This document shows positions 32,283-43,692 of a DNA stretch of 64,000 nt, in pieces. Each line of letters begins with the position of its first letter. The stretch's first letter is position 1. Source of the DNA: Paragordius varius (Eukaryota > Nematomorpha). The stretch is taken from the NCBI GenBank assembly GCA_964247055.1, contig OZ176052.1, positions 9,982,001 to 10,046,000 of the forward strand, given 5' to 3'. Position numbers and translations under genes: made by a program. The notes under the pieces were generated by a model, which searched no databases, was not told where the DNA came from, and saw only the letters and a list, made by a program, of their open reading frames with translations.

Positions 32283-35200
32283 TTATTTTGGTAATTTAAA
32301 AACTGAAGGCAAATCAGTTTTGGAATGTAATGATGATTTTGATTTCTTGATATCACAAAGTTGAGTTTCTGATGATAAAGATGCTTGTTTTAAATCATTC
32401 TTATCGGATGTCTCAACTTGTTTTACGTTTTCTAATTTTATCCAATCTTTGATTTTTGTATTTATCATTTTAAGGATTGGTTTCTGGAATTGAGACGCTT
32501 TCACCACAGCAAAATGTGTAGACGGTATAGGAATGGAATTAAAGGGCTAAATATAATTTTATTTTATAATGTTATTTCATGACAGATTATTATAATAAAA
32601 TATATTAATATGGTTAAAAATATTGTCATAAAAAACATTTTAATCAGGTAGCATATCCAAGTTATAAAGAGAGAGATATAGAGTTTTTATGATTTTTGTG
32701 TAAATTTCAAAAGTTATAATTAAAAACATTTTTGCGATTGAAAATTCAAAGCTGCTTTTAGGATTAACCCTTCTAATTTAAAATATTTATCCGATAAAGT
32801 TGTTAAATATTTAAGGTTGCATATATAAAGAGTAGATAGAGCCATATAAAAAACGTAAAAGGTGGGTCATGGCTTATAAAAAGCTTAGTTTTATGTTGGA
32901 CTCTCTTAAGGCTCGGGAAAATCGCTTTATTTTTAAATAATATCCTGATTGATTTACAAAATCGATATGAAAAAAAAGAATATATTACACAAAAAAGTAT
33001 TTAAAAAATATACATATATTATCTATACCTTATGCTAAGTCATTACATATTTTATTACAATAAAAACGTTTTTAGCAATTCATTATTTTATTTTAAAGTG
33101 CCTCCTTTTTAAACGAAAAAAATGATAAAATACCATAATTAATGTTTTTAAATCCGTTGGGATATTTTCAGGAAAATGTTCAATCCCATCTTTTTGACAG
33201 AAAAGATATGGCAATGCTAAAGGGTGCACATTGTATCCAAATGAAGATAGTGGTTTCTTAACCAATCCACTTTGAGGATCGTGTTTTCTTAAATTATAAG
33301 AAAATAATTATAAAAGTCAACATACTAAATTTTGTTTAACTTAGATAATTATTAAATTATAATGAGCATATATATATATATATATACCATTTCCCAGTCA
33401 AAAAAACGCTTTCCCAGACAATTGAAACGTTTTCCCAGTCAATCGAAACGAATTCCCAGTCTATTAAAACGGTTACTTTTGATGATAAATATCAAAACAA
33501 GATATAAAAATAACTTTTAAACGTTATCAAGCGTAATATTAGGATATTATTTATGATAAAAGCACAATATTGAATGACAATATTTTTCTGGCAAATATGA
33601 CTAATTTTTTAAAGTTATTTTTATTACTGTTTCAGTATTTCATGAGATATTGTTAATAAAATTTTATTTTTTATTTTATCGATGGTTCGCATTGTTAATC
33701 GGGACTAACTCTCATGATATCTATAGTTTTGGATGAAATGATAAAATTTTAACAATATACCATTTTAATTTCAAATTGGTAATTAACATTTCAAATTTTA
33801 AACATGTCAAGTTTGTCGATAAAAGTAGTGTCGAAAAAAGTGTCTAAACAAAAAAATATTTTTTAAATAAAAATGTTCATTCAAAAATATTTTATAAAAA
33901 AGGATATTTGGCCAAAACAGGGGTGTTAAATACAAATGGCTTCGCGGATCGCATTTTTAACTGGAAAAAGCTTGGCGGGCCACATTCGAAATTTATATGG
34001 GCATTCATAAATATATTCGATTTTAGACATAAGACTGTAAATTAAAAACACAATATAACAATTTTTTATGGTTCGCTGCCAATTAAATAGACTCCTTCCG
34101 AAAAATGCCTAAGAAATATCATTTTTACTAAGATATTTTAGGCATATGGTTTCCAAATTTTTCGCGGGCCACACAAAAAATCTCAAAGGCCGCGTGTTGG
34201 CCACTCCTGGAACATATTTTAAAGAGGGTAAAGTTGCATATGTTTAAAATCCAATATAAAGTGTTAAATGACCAATTTGAGATGAATATGGTATATTTTT
34301 TTAAATTTTACTATTTCATGCAAAATTATATTATGAGTTAGTCCCGATTATTAATGAAAACCATCGATAAAATAAAAAAATTATTAAATATGTTCTTAGC
34401 AGTATCTCAAATCCATGAAATAATGATCCAGTAATAATATATAACTTAAAAGGATGAGTCATTAATGATTGTGTCTTGGAAAAATTGTCATTCAATAATT
34501 GTGTTTTTATAATACATAAAATCCTAATATTACGCTTGATAATGGTTAAAAGTTATTTTTATATCTTGTTTTGATATTATCCTCAAAAAACCGTTTTAAT
34601 TGACTGGGAAAATGTTTAATCAACCTTTATCAACTATTAAGGGTTTTTTTCTCCCAACAATAAGATAACCCTTTGGATAGGATTGAGAAAATGTTTCGAT
34701 TGACTGGAAAAGATTGATTGGGAAAACGTTTCAATTGACTGGGAAAATATTTTTTTGACAGGAAAATAGTATATACATAATCAAATGTTACAATCGTACA
34801 ATCCTTGACAAATAATTTTAAAATAAAGGCATTCCTAATATTATAAGTATTTTAAACACTAAAATAAAAACAATATAGGATTTACAGGTGGTTGAAAGGA
34901 ATGTTAGTATTTTGAGTTGCATCATTGGACCAATCTAAATATTAGCAACAAATCAAAAGAAATAGGATAAATATGGATGATTTGGAATTTATCTATAGTT
35001 TATAAATATCTTATATTTTTCTATTTTCCGTTTAATAGGAGAATAAAGGATACAAATATTTTTTTAGTTATTATAGCCTACATTTCTAATATCAGCATGT
35101 TAAAGCAAGGTATATTGTTTTTTATGGTGATTTATCTTGTTTTTACAAATTACCGACTGATCATAGTAAATTATAATTAAAAAAATATGGGTTTTGCAAT

Positions 35201-38200
35201 TATTTTAATCCGTATTGTTCAACAAAAATGGATTTGACATGTTAAAGGATTATTCTCAAAAATAGAATTTATACACCCAAAAAAAATTTTAAATAAGGTT
35301 CGCAATCAATAATTATAAAAGAATATTTTTATAAATATGGTACCATTTTGTTGTTTGTATCCATCATAAGTCATGGTTTTAGATGCGAATGGCAAGCTAA
35401 GACAATAGGGACTTATAGATGAAGGGAAACAATCAAACTTCCACGTTCCAGTCACCTCATTAAAGGTTCGAAACTTCAGATATTTCAATTTAACTTGAGG
35501 CGGTATAAAGTTTTCAATAATGAGATTGCTATACCAGGATATAAGTATGATTAATATAAAATAAAAAATATTTATGTAAACGACTATAAAGTAAAATAAT
35601 TATACTTAAATTTCATTTCTTTGATCAATTTTTCAATACTCTCGTTGTACAAATCAATATCTTTCTTATATGTTCCATTTAACTCTTTGGCCTCCTTGTT
35701 GAGTTGTTTAAGTTTGTGGTAAAGCTTTGATAAAAAAATATATGTTATATCTGTCGCAAATATAAATAAATACATATTATGTATCATAAAATATGGAATT
35801 TAATTTTATTACGAATTTAAAGTTAATGGTAAAAATATATCGCTAAAAATTAATTTTAATCAAAAACATCAGTAACTTTTTTCATTTTTTTCGATTTGTT
35901 ATCCAACTCAGTCTGTAAGCCGTTTAAAGTTTCTTGAGTGATTAAAGTGTTTTCTTCTGCAACTTCAAGTTGTTTCAAAAAGTCCTGTTCTCTTTTCTAA
36001 ATTAAATATTTGCGCATAAAAGTTTATAAAGAATAATTTTCGTCTCAAAGTATGAAAAATAATAATTATTTAAGTTAAAAAAACCAACCACCTTTTCTTC
36101 AGCTATAAGTTTGCGTTTTGCAATCAAATCACGTTCCTGTTCCGATTGAAAAGTGCGTAATAAATCAATGTTTCCATTTAGTAATTGACTTTCAATCTCC
36201 TGAAATCCATAATAAAAACATTTAAAACATTAAAATTTGGAATATCATTTTTTTTCTATAAAAATAAACATACTTTAATGCGTTGAACTAATTTAGCCTG
36301 GGCCAATTCCTCATCATGTAACATATTTTCGCGGTCTTCTAATTGTGACAATAATCTATTTTTTTCCTTAGGAGAACAATAGCGTAAAATTAAAGATTAA
36401 ATCAAATAAAACACTTACGATAATATAAAGGTTTTTATTAGTTTTACTTTATATATATTCTGCTCAACCTTTCTAATTTTAGCAACAAAAGTATCAACAA
36501 AAGTAGCCAGTTATCCAATTTAAAAGTAAATTTAGATAATATTAAATATTTTAAATAAACTTCCTTGATCATATTGTGATCATTCAGAATTTTTAGGCGT
36601 TCATGTTCAAGATCCTCAAAATTGGTTATTGGTGATATTGGGCCTTCAGGAGATTCATCTATGTACAAATATTGATATATTAATGATATGTAGGCATAAA
36701 ATGGGGTAGCCTATTATTATTTTTATCGAATAAAATATTTTAGATTTTTTAAAAAAATTTTGTAATCTGCATTAAAAAAAAAGTTTAGGGCTTAGAAAAC
36801 CCACGTTTTCTAAAATAGTTTGAAATCTAATTTTCTAGAAGTTTTAAAAAGCAATACTCTCTTTTTTGATAAATTTTTTTTGAATATACCACAAATTATT
36901 GCAAAATATTACCGGAAGGTGAAGTTGGATTATCGCGCACGCTTTTGTTTTGTAATAGAAGCTTCAATCTAGTATTCATAAGATATTATAATTATTATTA
37001 TAAAATATTAGCTATTAGTTGGTTCACTTATTTATAAACTAATTTTATTAAATTAATCGTTTATTTTTTGTTATTTCTAAAATTTGCTTTTGTAGAAAAA
37101 AAGTTATATACCGTTCAATTTCATCTTGATACTTTCGTAAAGTTGCATCTTTGGGGTCTTCATTAATGATTGGGGTATTGCAAATATTTTTAGCACGATT
37201 AGCATAACTATCAAATATTTAAAAGAATTTTTATTGATATTTTCTTAGTTTAAAATTTATATAATATGTATAAACATCAATATATCGTTATAACAAACAT
37301 ATCAAAGTACATTTTTCTAATAATTAATTTTAGGGTAATTAATCGCTATAAATAAAATGATATCTTGTTTTAAGCCATGTTAAGGTTACTTAATGCCTAT
37401 TTAAATTTAAAAAAACACAGAGGTTTTAAAATAGGCGAATAAATTGATAAATAGGGATTTCTGAAACAATAAGGTGATATATAATCTTAACCGTGATCGT
37501 GGGATAAATCACATCTATTAATGCCGTAATAGGTTGATTGAGTCAAATATCATATATAAATATAGATATTATTTAAAAACTTCGTAGACTATAAAGAATT
37601 TACGAAACATTTTCCGACATTATTTAATAACAAAGGACAAGAAGATTGGGAATACCATAAACAAGGATATTATCCGTAAAATATTTATATAATATACGAT
37701 TCACAAAATTCTTTCGTATTTAGATCATAAAAGGTATGATAAATATCCTAAAATCTATTTTTTACTCTTATTTGTTATTTATAAAATTATAGTTTGATTA
37801 ATTAACACTAGCGATTGCTTGCTTTAAATGGTTTATTCCACTTGACGCAAAAAATCTAAAACTTAAAAACTACCTAAAACTGGTTCTTTTAATTAAGGTT
37901 ATAAAAATTTTCGATTAAAAATGTCTTCTTAAAAATAAAGCATAAATTAAATTCAAATAAAAGGTCGCGATCCTACATAGTTAACCATTATTTCAGGATA
38001 AAATTTATTTTTAAATATATATATATATATATATATATACCGTAATGTATTCAAAGTTTCTTCAAAGTTATAATCAGCAGGACCTATGTTTGCAATCATA
38101 ATAGTTTTTGCATTCCCGCCCAATGAATCTGTAATATTATATTTAATTTATACCAAAAATATGAGTTAATACAAGTATAGTTTTTGGTTTTAAAAATTAA

Positions 38201-40807
38201 AATCCAACATAAATTTAATTTTAAGAGATAAAAAATATGGATAAATATCAGAGCTAAGCTTTTTTAATTAATCATAAAATATGAATTTATTAATTATCTT
38301 TTAAAAAAAACTATCAATAACACATACAAAATTCATGTCATTTTCTTAACAGATTAATAAATTTTTCAAAACGTATATTTTTGATACTACCAACATAATT
38401 AAAAAGAAATTTACTACACCAAAATTTAAAAAACTTGAAAAATATTTTGGATAACTCCTAATTTATAAACATGACAAACTTATAAATATTTAAAATTTAT
38501 AAATTTTATTTGTTCACTCATGATACACACATATATCAAATATTTTACTTTGCAGGATGCGAGTTAATTTGGAATCTCGATAAGGTATGTGAGTATTTTT
38601 CCCTTCAGCAATGGCTGATATAACCTTTCCAAGCGTGCAGAGCGATAAATTAATTTTGGTTGATTCTTTAAGGCGTTCACCCTTTAAGATAATAAATTTT
38701 GTAAAGTATTGTTGGTATGTGCATATATAAGATCATTAGTTTTATAATATTGTCATAGGAAAATACATAAATTATGCAACGTTATAAACCATATAAATTA
38801 CAGTATTATACGAATTGTACTTTAATCAAGTGATAAGGGTATATTTCAATATATCACAAAAAACTATGAACCGACAAGTCAATACTATTTTACAAGAAAA
38901 GTGTTTTTTCAATATAATTAGTACTGAAAATAATAAAAGTTAATCAATATCCATGTTTATAATCTCACAAACTCGAATGTTAAAATGTAATAGGCACATA
39001 CATCTTTCAAAAATAATTAAATGATTTAGTCTCTATATAAAAATAAAAATTTTTAAAAATTAGAATGTTTAAATAAATATACCGTGGCTCCAGTTTTTGT
39101 TTGTCGTTCGCTTCCAGCCAGATCTACCAAATTTAATTGACCTACGCACAAGTGTTTCTGTCCCTTTTCATCCGTCTGCAATATAATATAAAAAATAATG
39201 AATGATAATTTATAAGGCTTTAATACACAAATAGGATATTTTATTAAATCAAAATTATTAATATATATTATGCAAATAATTAGCTAATTAAACTCAATAA
39301 AAACACAAGAGAAACGGTACAATAATCAGTTAAAAGCAATTAGTATTTACTCTACTAAATGATATCCTACTTTGGAAGATTCTATGGTAACTATGAATAT
39401 AGCATGGGATCTTGAACTGTGTTCATTCATATTTGTGGCCCTTTAATTAAATTTTTGAAAATATTAAATATATTTATTCAAAAAAATTTAATTTTATATC
39501 GTTAATATGAATTTAAAAAAATATAAATACCCGGTAGAACGATTCACATTGCCACGTTGCATAAGCTCGTATATTTCATCGAAATTTTTGGTAACAATAG
39601 CGGATAGACCCTTTAAATTTTATATATTAAATAATAATAAATAGACTATAATTTAACCGATTAAATGGTATAATCTGCTACATTGCAAAATTCACAAAAA
39701 TTTAACCAATTTAATTTCTGACAAATATAAATAAACTTTATTTTAATATCTAATAATTATTGCATGTGATAAAGAGTAGCAAATTGGAATTGGAAGAAGT
39801 CAGTAATATATATGCAACGGTCCGATTCCAAACAAAAGTATGATTTATTGTTAATGTTAGTAGCGAGCAATTTTTCCAAACATTAAAAAATTCTCGGGAT
39901 ATTTAAAAATAAACAACTAATAATTTTAAATATAATCTTATCAAAAAATAAACAAAATCATGTATATTTATTATAATACTTTCAGTATGCATTTTAATGG
40001 TTGCTTATTTCACACTATAGTTGGGCAATTTGCAACACAATAATGTATGGAAAAAACAACATATTGAATAAACAAAGTAATGTGAGTAAGGAAAATATTA
40101 TTTATTTAACATTGTGTTGTATTTTCCATCTACTACTGTGTTATAAATTAACCAACTAGAGTGTGAAATAAGCAACCATTAAAATGAATACTGTAATGTT
40201 TTAACGGTGATACATAAACCAGAAAGCTTTCCAATTTACCTTAATAAGTATGTTTGTGGTTGTATTTTTGGTCTCTTTAATTTCGATCTTAGCCTCTTTG
40301 TTCGATGAGTCTACCAAAAGATCTTTAATGCATTCCTTGTAAATTTCCAGATAAGATGCTTTAACCAAAAAAGTTGAATTATTTTCTGCAAATATTTTGG
40401 AATATATCTGTTTAAGTGAGAGTGGTATAATACCATCATCTCCGGAACAAGTATTACCTTAAAAATTTACACAACGGAAAACCTTCCATAGTGAATGTTT
40501 TTCCGGTACCAGTTTGTCCATAAGCAAAAATGGTGCCATTAAATCCTTGAATAACAAAATCTATAAGCTCGCTTATACAGCTATCATAGATGTCTTTAGT
40601 CATGGATTCTTGATCAAAAACTTTATCAAAAGTAAACGTATAAGATTTATTAGCTTCATTGCCTAAGATAATTTGATTTTCAATTGAATTAACAACACTA
40701 AATAATAATTTTGATTACTTGAAACATCTTTGCTCTAATTCCTTTTTGGTAAAAGGTCGGATCCTCACTATTACTTTAATGCGTTCATATGAGTTTGTTG
40801 AACACAT
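32283..40807 (-). CDS. KIF3B: Kinesin-2 heterotrimer motor subunit, KIF3B-like (19 exons, 775 aa)
   Basis: Plus-end microtubule motor for intraflagellar and axonal transport. Exons in coding order: 40719-40807, 40483-40697, 40240-40457, 39531-39610, 39371-39440, 39083-39175, 38549-38681, 38041-38128, 37112-37207, 36913-36968, 36561-36658, 36274-36366, 36092-36199, 35877-35996, 35606-35724, 35344-35528, 34886-34934, 33134-33287, 32283-32546; sum 2328 nt with consistent phases and GT-AG borders. An N-terminal motor carries the P-loop GQTGTGKT (90-97), switch I NEHSSRSH (206-213) and switch II DLAGSE (242-247). Neck residues YANRAKNI and [10 protein letters not shown] follow. A coiled coil (about 385-560) matches kinesin-2 stalk landmarks such as [10 protein letters not shown] and [10 protein letters not shown]. 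The tail begins [10 protein letters not shown], a kinesin-2 hallmark; IEN rather than IDN, plus a KKPLSSFGY block, favour KIF3B over KIF3A. KIF3B is usually about 750 aa. The start ATG gives a normal short lead before VIVRIRPF. Introns 1 and 2 are 21 and 25 nt. The 49-nt exon 17 is supported mainly by phase. Confidence 0.92.
33381..34775. mobile_element. Foldback element with about 410-bp inverted arms in KIF3B intron 17
   Basis: The left arm (about 33381-33795) and right arm (about 34265-34775) are inverted copies. Examples: TATATACCAT against TATATACTAT at the tips, TCGGGACTAACTC near 33710 inverted at about 34340, and ATATACCATTTTAATTTC inverted near the inner edge. Each arm carries several copies of a subterminal motif related to TTTCCCAGTCAATTGAAACG, a possible transposase-binding array. 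The spacer holds a hAT-like fragment. It makes up most of the 1598-nt intron 17. A half copy of the family lies at 48.0-48.2 kb. No coding capacity; superfamily unknown. Confidence 0.75.
33918..34209. mobile_element. hAT-like MITE nested in the foldback spacer
   Basis: Starts CAGGGGTGTTAAATACAAAT and ends GGCCACTCCTG. The ends are imperfect inverted repeats (CAGGGGTG / CAGGAGTG) with the GCGGGCCACA blocks typical of hAT MITEs, here near both ends (33990 and 34165). Flanking octamers do not match, so the insertion is old or an edge is lost. Confidence 0.65.
40458..40482 (-). other. Ultra-short 25-nt intron (KIF3B intron 2)
   Basis: Begins GTTTTCCGTT and ends TTTTTAAG. It lies directly after the kinesin GTGKTFTME motif and before [15 protein letters not shown] (phase 1), both highly conserved in kinesins, so the joint is fixed to the base. 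Read-through gives a frame shift and a stop. Confidence 0.9.
40698..40718 (-). other. Ultra-short 21-nt intron (KIF3B intron 1)
   Basis: Begins GTAATCAAAA and ends TTATTTAG on the minus strand. Its length is a multiple of three, but it contains an in-frame TAA at its start, so it must be removed or read through. Splicing joins ...ELEQRCF to [13 protein letters not shown] (phase 2), matching the contiguous kinesin strand region. It is the shortest intron in the window and the least certain of the four, because the frame itself does not demand removal. Confidence 0.7.
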
Positions 40808-40848
40808 TAATATTCGTAATGTCGTAAATTCAGTTGTTAAGAATTTCG
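40808..40848. promoter_or_regulatory. 41-bp divergent intergenic region between KIF3B and PEN-2
   Basis: The start codons of KIF3B (40805-40807, minus) and PEN-2 (40849-40851, plus) face away from each other with only 41 bp between. Any promoter must be bidirectional and must overlap the coding starts, or the 5' UTRs overlap antisense into each other. No TATA box is evident. A TTCAG (40830-40834) before the PEN-2 ATG could act as a splice acceptor; spliced-leader addition is one way such short leaders arise, but nothing here proves it. Confidence 0.55.
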
Positions 40849-41154
40849 ATGGATCTGAAAAATTTTGATAATGACGAAAAGTTAAATATCTGCAAGAAAT
40901 ATTTTTATATTGGATTATTTGGCTTACCATGCGTATGGATTGTAAATGTTATATGGTTTTTCCAGGAAGCTTTTTACAAACCAACATACTTCCAACAAAA
41001 ACAGATTAAAACCTATGTATTATACTCTATAATGGGCGCAATCATATATACCACATTAATTATGTCCTGGGTAATAATGTACCAAAAACATCGGATAGAA
41101 TGGGGAGAATTTGGCGAGAAAATAGCTTTAATATTACCAAAAGGATATTTGTGA
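40849..41154 (+). CDS. PSENEN: Gamma-secretase subunit PEN-2 (101 aa, single exon)
   Basis: PEN-2 is the small membrane subunit that activates presenilin endoproteolysis in the gamma-secretase complex (Notch and APP cleavage). The frame has features typical of animal PEN-2: NDEKLNICKKYF near the start, then FGLPCVWIVNVIWFFQEAF with the invariant WF-EAF motif in the first hydrophobic segment, YFQQKQIKTYVLYS, a second membrane span, and a W-E-G terminal region. Starting at ATG 40849 gives exactly 101 aa, the same length as the human protein. An upstream in-frame non-ATG extension is rejected. No intron is needed. It is head to head with KIF3B. AATAAA at 41163-41168, nine bases past the stop, is the likely polyadenylation signal. 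Confidence 0.95.
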   Translation: MDLKNFDNDEKLNICKKYFYIGLFGLPCVWIVNVIWFFQEAFYKPTYFQQKQIKTYVLYSIMGAIIYTTLIMSWVIMYQKHRIEWGEFGEKIALILPKGYL

Positions 41155-41162
41155 TAATATCC

Positions 41163-41168
41163 AATAAA
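41163..41168 (+). terminator. PEN-2 polyadenylation signal
   Basis: AATAAA lies nine bases after the TGA stop, implying a very short 3' UTR of roughly 25-40 nt. This agrees with the compact arrangement on the other side of the gene. Confidence 0.55.
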
Positions 41169-41618
41169 TTGTATTTTTATAATATTCATTTATTTAATGA
41201 TGGTAAAAGATTAAACTCAGTTAAAATTTGGGAGATTTAAGAAAATATGATGACCATAGTCTGTATAACCGGTTCTAAATCCCACTCATTATGGCTATTG
41301 TCTCTCTAGGTCTCGTTACATCGTTTTTATTATTTCACTTTTATATTTTTTAATGGGCTTGTATAGAATTACAGAGCCCACCGGCTATTAGATCTGATAG
41401 TGCACAGACAAAAAGTCAAGTGTTACAAATTACGATTGATATCGTAAAAATTAAATGTTTTAGAAATTTTATGTGAAGTCTCAACCTTTTTGATAAATAC
41501 ATGCTATAGTTTTCTACAATATCTATTTAAAATTACAGTCAAACCATGTTGTTTCGGATTTTTGCCTCTTTTAGCAAACAATTGTGATCTTTTTTGTGAG
41601 ATACCAATTTTATTATTC

Positions 41619-41665
41619 AGGGGTGTCAACATACGGCCCTCCGGCACATTTTGTGTTGCCCGCGT
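41619..41665. mobile_element. hAT terminal fragment
   Basis: Begins CAGGGGTGTCAACATACGGC and continues through CCGGCACATTTTGTGTTGCCCGCG, the typical left end of widespread hAT MITEs. The partner end is not found within several hundred bases. Confidence 0.55.
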
Positions 41666-42506
41666 AAAATAAAAAAAGTAAAATAAACTATGTTCAACCA
41701 TATTCCATCTATTCTATATCTTTGTAAAATAATTTTAATGTTCATTATGATTTCTGTCATAATTTTTTTTAACCGTGTTTGGTAAAAGGTTTAATCAATT
41801 TAGGCCATTAAAGATTTATTAAATTGGTTTTCTCAAAGTACTATCAGCTCTTTGTGCTTATACTGTTTTAAAATGCGTCCCACATAGCCATCTATCTTGG
41901 TACCCCTACTATAAATAGTAATTAAACTAAATTTTTAACTTTTTTTATGCTTAAATTATACAATAATTATAACTAAAAATTTGAAAACACTTTTTAGAAA
42001 ATCAACTCCAAAAACTGATTGGATAACGGTAAATTTTTTAGATTAGATATTTATATCCAATCATTAATAAATTAAATATTCTATTTAAGTTATAAAAATA
42101 GATTATTTTTGTCAAAATGACCGTTTTACCTATTTTTTCCCTTGGAAAAAACCTTTTTATGTGGATTTTGTCCTGTTTAAAGTAGTTTTGCATTTTTATG
42201 CCGACAATTAACTGACAAAAGATTTAAGAAAATATGAATTTTTTTGCGAAATTGTTTTTGACTGATAATATTTGTTAAACAAAATAAACTGTTTCTAAAA
42301 GAGTTATATAAGTGTTGACCAAACATATAATCAGAATATAAAAGTTTCAAAAAAGTTTCAGATAATTTTCAAAGTTTGATACACGCCATTTTAAGCCTTT
42401 CTTAGTAACCATTTATTAATTAAAGGTGAGAAGACAATGAACTTAACATCTTAGTAATGATCAGGACCATATTCCACTGCGTTTTTATTTTAAAGTAAGG
42501 AAAATC

Positions 42507-42610
42507 CAGTAGCGTATTTTAACAAATAACAAATGGTTGGAATTTACATTTTTCCCTAATTAACATGCATTTTATTATATGGACAAACCTTTTTATACCA
42601 TACGCTACTG
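42507..42610. mobile_element. Small MITE with 11-bp inverted ends
   Basis: CAGTAGCGTAT at the left is matched inverted by ATACGCTACTG at the right, giving a 104-bp element. The ends differ by one base from those of the 182-bp MITE at 45374-45555 (CAGTGGCGTAT), so the two probably share a transposase source. No clear target duplication is seen. Confidence 0.5.
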
Positions 42611-42769
42611 TGACTTCATACATATGACAATTTTATTGTTTAGCCATACTGGAGTGCATAATTAACAAGCTTTATTGATTATTTTAACTGAAAAAAATGT
42701 ATATGTTAAATTAAGATAAGTAAAAATATACTGTTTTTAAAGTCAGTTTTTCGTTTTTTATCAGGACTT

Positions 42770-42820
42770 TTGAATACTCTAACACTCGCCTGCCCAGGGC
42801 TGACAGTGATGGACAAAGAA
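42770..42820 (-). mobile_element. Headless SINE body fragment
   Basis: Shares the block TAACACTCGCC, CAGGGCTGACAGTGATGG with the SINE at 13868-13975, in the same orientation, but no A or B box follows on the tRNA side. Confidence 0.5.
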
Positions 42821-43283
42821 ATTAATAATCAGAAATAAGATGCTGATTAATTGTTATAATAGTCTGTGATGCAAGATACCATTAATAAGTCACTACTAAA
42901 TTAGTTGATAATTTAAACAATGTAAGCAAATGTTGCAAATTATACTACAAGGATTACTTATTAACATGGGTCTCGAAATAAAACTTATTAGTGATAAGAG
43001 GCTCTAAAGTATTAATTAATTGTTATTATTGTATGTTATAAGCGAGCCGAAATTTCTCATAACTAACATATTTGTTTATATATAATTAAAAAGGTTATTA
43101 AATGATTGCATCATAAATACAGTGAACGTAGTAGCTTTATAGGTTACGCAGGTATATTGTTACCCCTAGAATAATTTTTAAAATATTTTCAAACCCTAAA
43201 CATCAGATGAAGAATACTACATCTTTCTCAATATTCATATTTAGTCTGTTAATGGGAATCCTAGTATGTATTATGCATTGATA

Positions 43284-43692
43284 TAAAATCTATATATTTA
43301 CAAAAATGGAAAATGCTAGCTTTGTGATCTGTTTCCGGAAAACCGGTAAACCCATTTAAATCCAAATATCGAAAAAATATAATCAATAATGAATGCCCCG
43401 ACAAGAGCTTCGCCTTTTTTTTAATTAGACCCCCAGTTCGGGCCCCCCACGTGTAAAAAACGGGTTTTTTTGAAATCAGAAGTCCACAAAAATCGTGTCT
43501 TTGAGACAATTTTCCGAAGAACGGTTGGACCATTCATTTCAAATATAATTTTTGTTTAGTTATTTTCGATTGCGCCGAACATAGTCAGCTCGCATTTTTA
43601 ATTTAGGCCCTCTTTTTACCCGCTCCCCCCTTAAAATGCCATTTTTTTCAAAAAACAAAGTCCACAAAAATAATTTTTATTTTTCGCCTAAG
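43284..43692. repeat. Solitary diverged copy of the 48-64 kb satellite monomer
   Basis: The order of blocks is that of the array unit: CTATATATTTACAAAAATGG, GCTTTGTGATCTG, GGAAAACCGGTA, the GACAAGAGCTTCGCC block, CAGTTCGGGCCC, the GAACGGTTGGACCATTC block, GATTGCGCCGAACATAGTC and AAAATGCCATTTTTTTC. It carries many substitutions and small indels relative to the near-identical array copies. It stops at TTTTCGCCTAAG, which resembles the first half of the long (1048-bp) unit class. It lies about 4.6 kb left of the array and is single. Confidence 0.85.

Larger units (their letters stand above)
41169..43283. other. Spacer with small repeat fragments
   Basis: No gene is seen. It contains a hAT end fragment (41619-41665), a small inverted-repeat element (42507-42610) and a headless SINE body (about 42770-42820), each annotated separately. 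The rest is AT-rich without visible structure. Confidence 0.5.

Noticed and set aside
36444-36560. Continuation of KIF3B exon 11 into a hydrophobic tail, or an extra exon reading VEQNIYK
   Set aside because: The hydrophobic extension does not fit a coiled coil. Joining ...DHNMIKE directly to [11 protein letters not shown] with a GT-AG intron matches the kinesin-2 stalk without extra residues.
40698-40718. TAA read as an amino acid (alternative genetic code) in KIF3B
   Set aside because: The KIF3B, MCM4 and LRR genes all end in TAA and no other internal TAA, TAG or TGA is needed in any exon; the segment has GT-AG ends like its 25-nt neighbours.
40808-40930. Longer KIF3B N-terminus starting inside the PEN-2 coding region
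   Set aside because: The extra 41 residues match nothing in kinesins and would overlap PEN-2 antisense; the ATG at 40807 gives a normal motor start.
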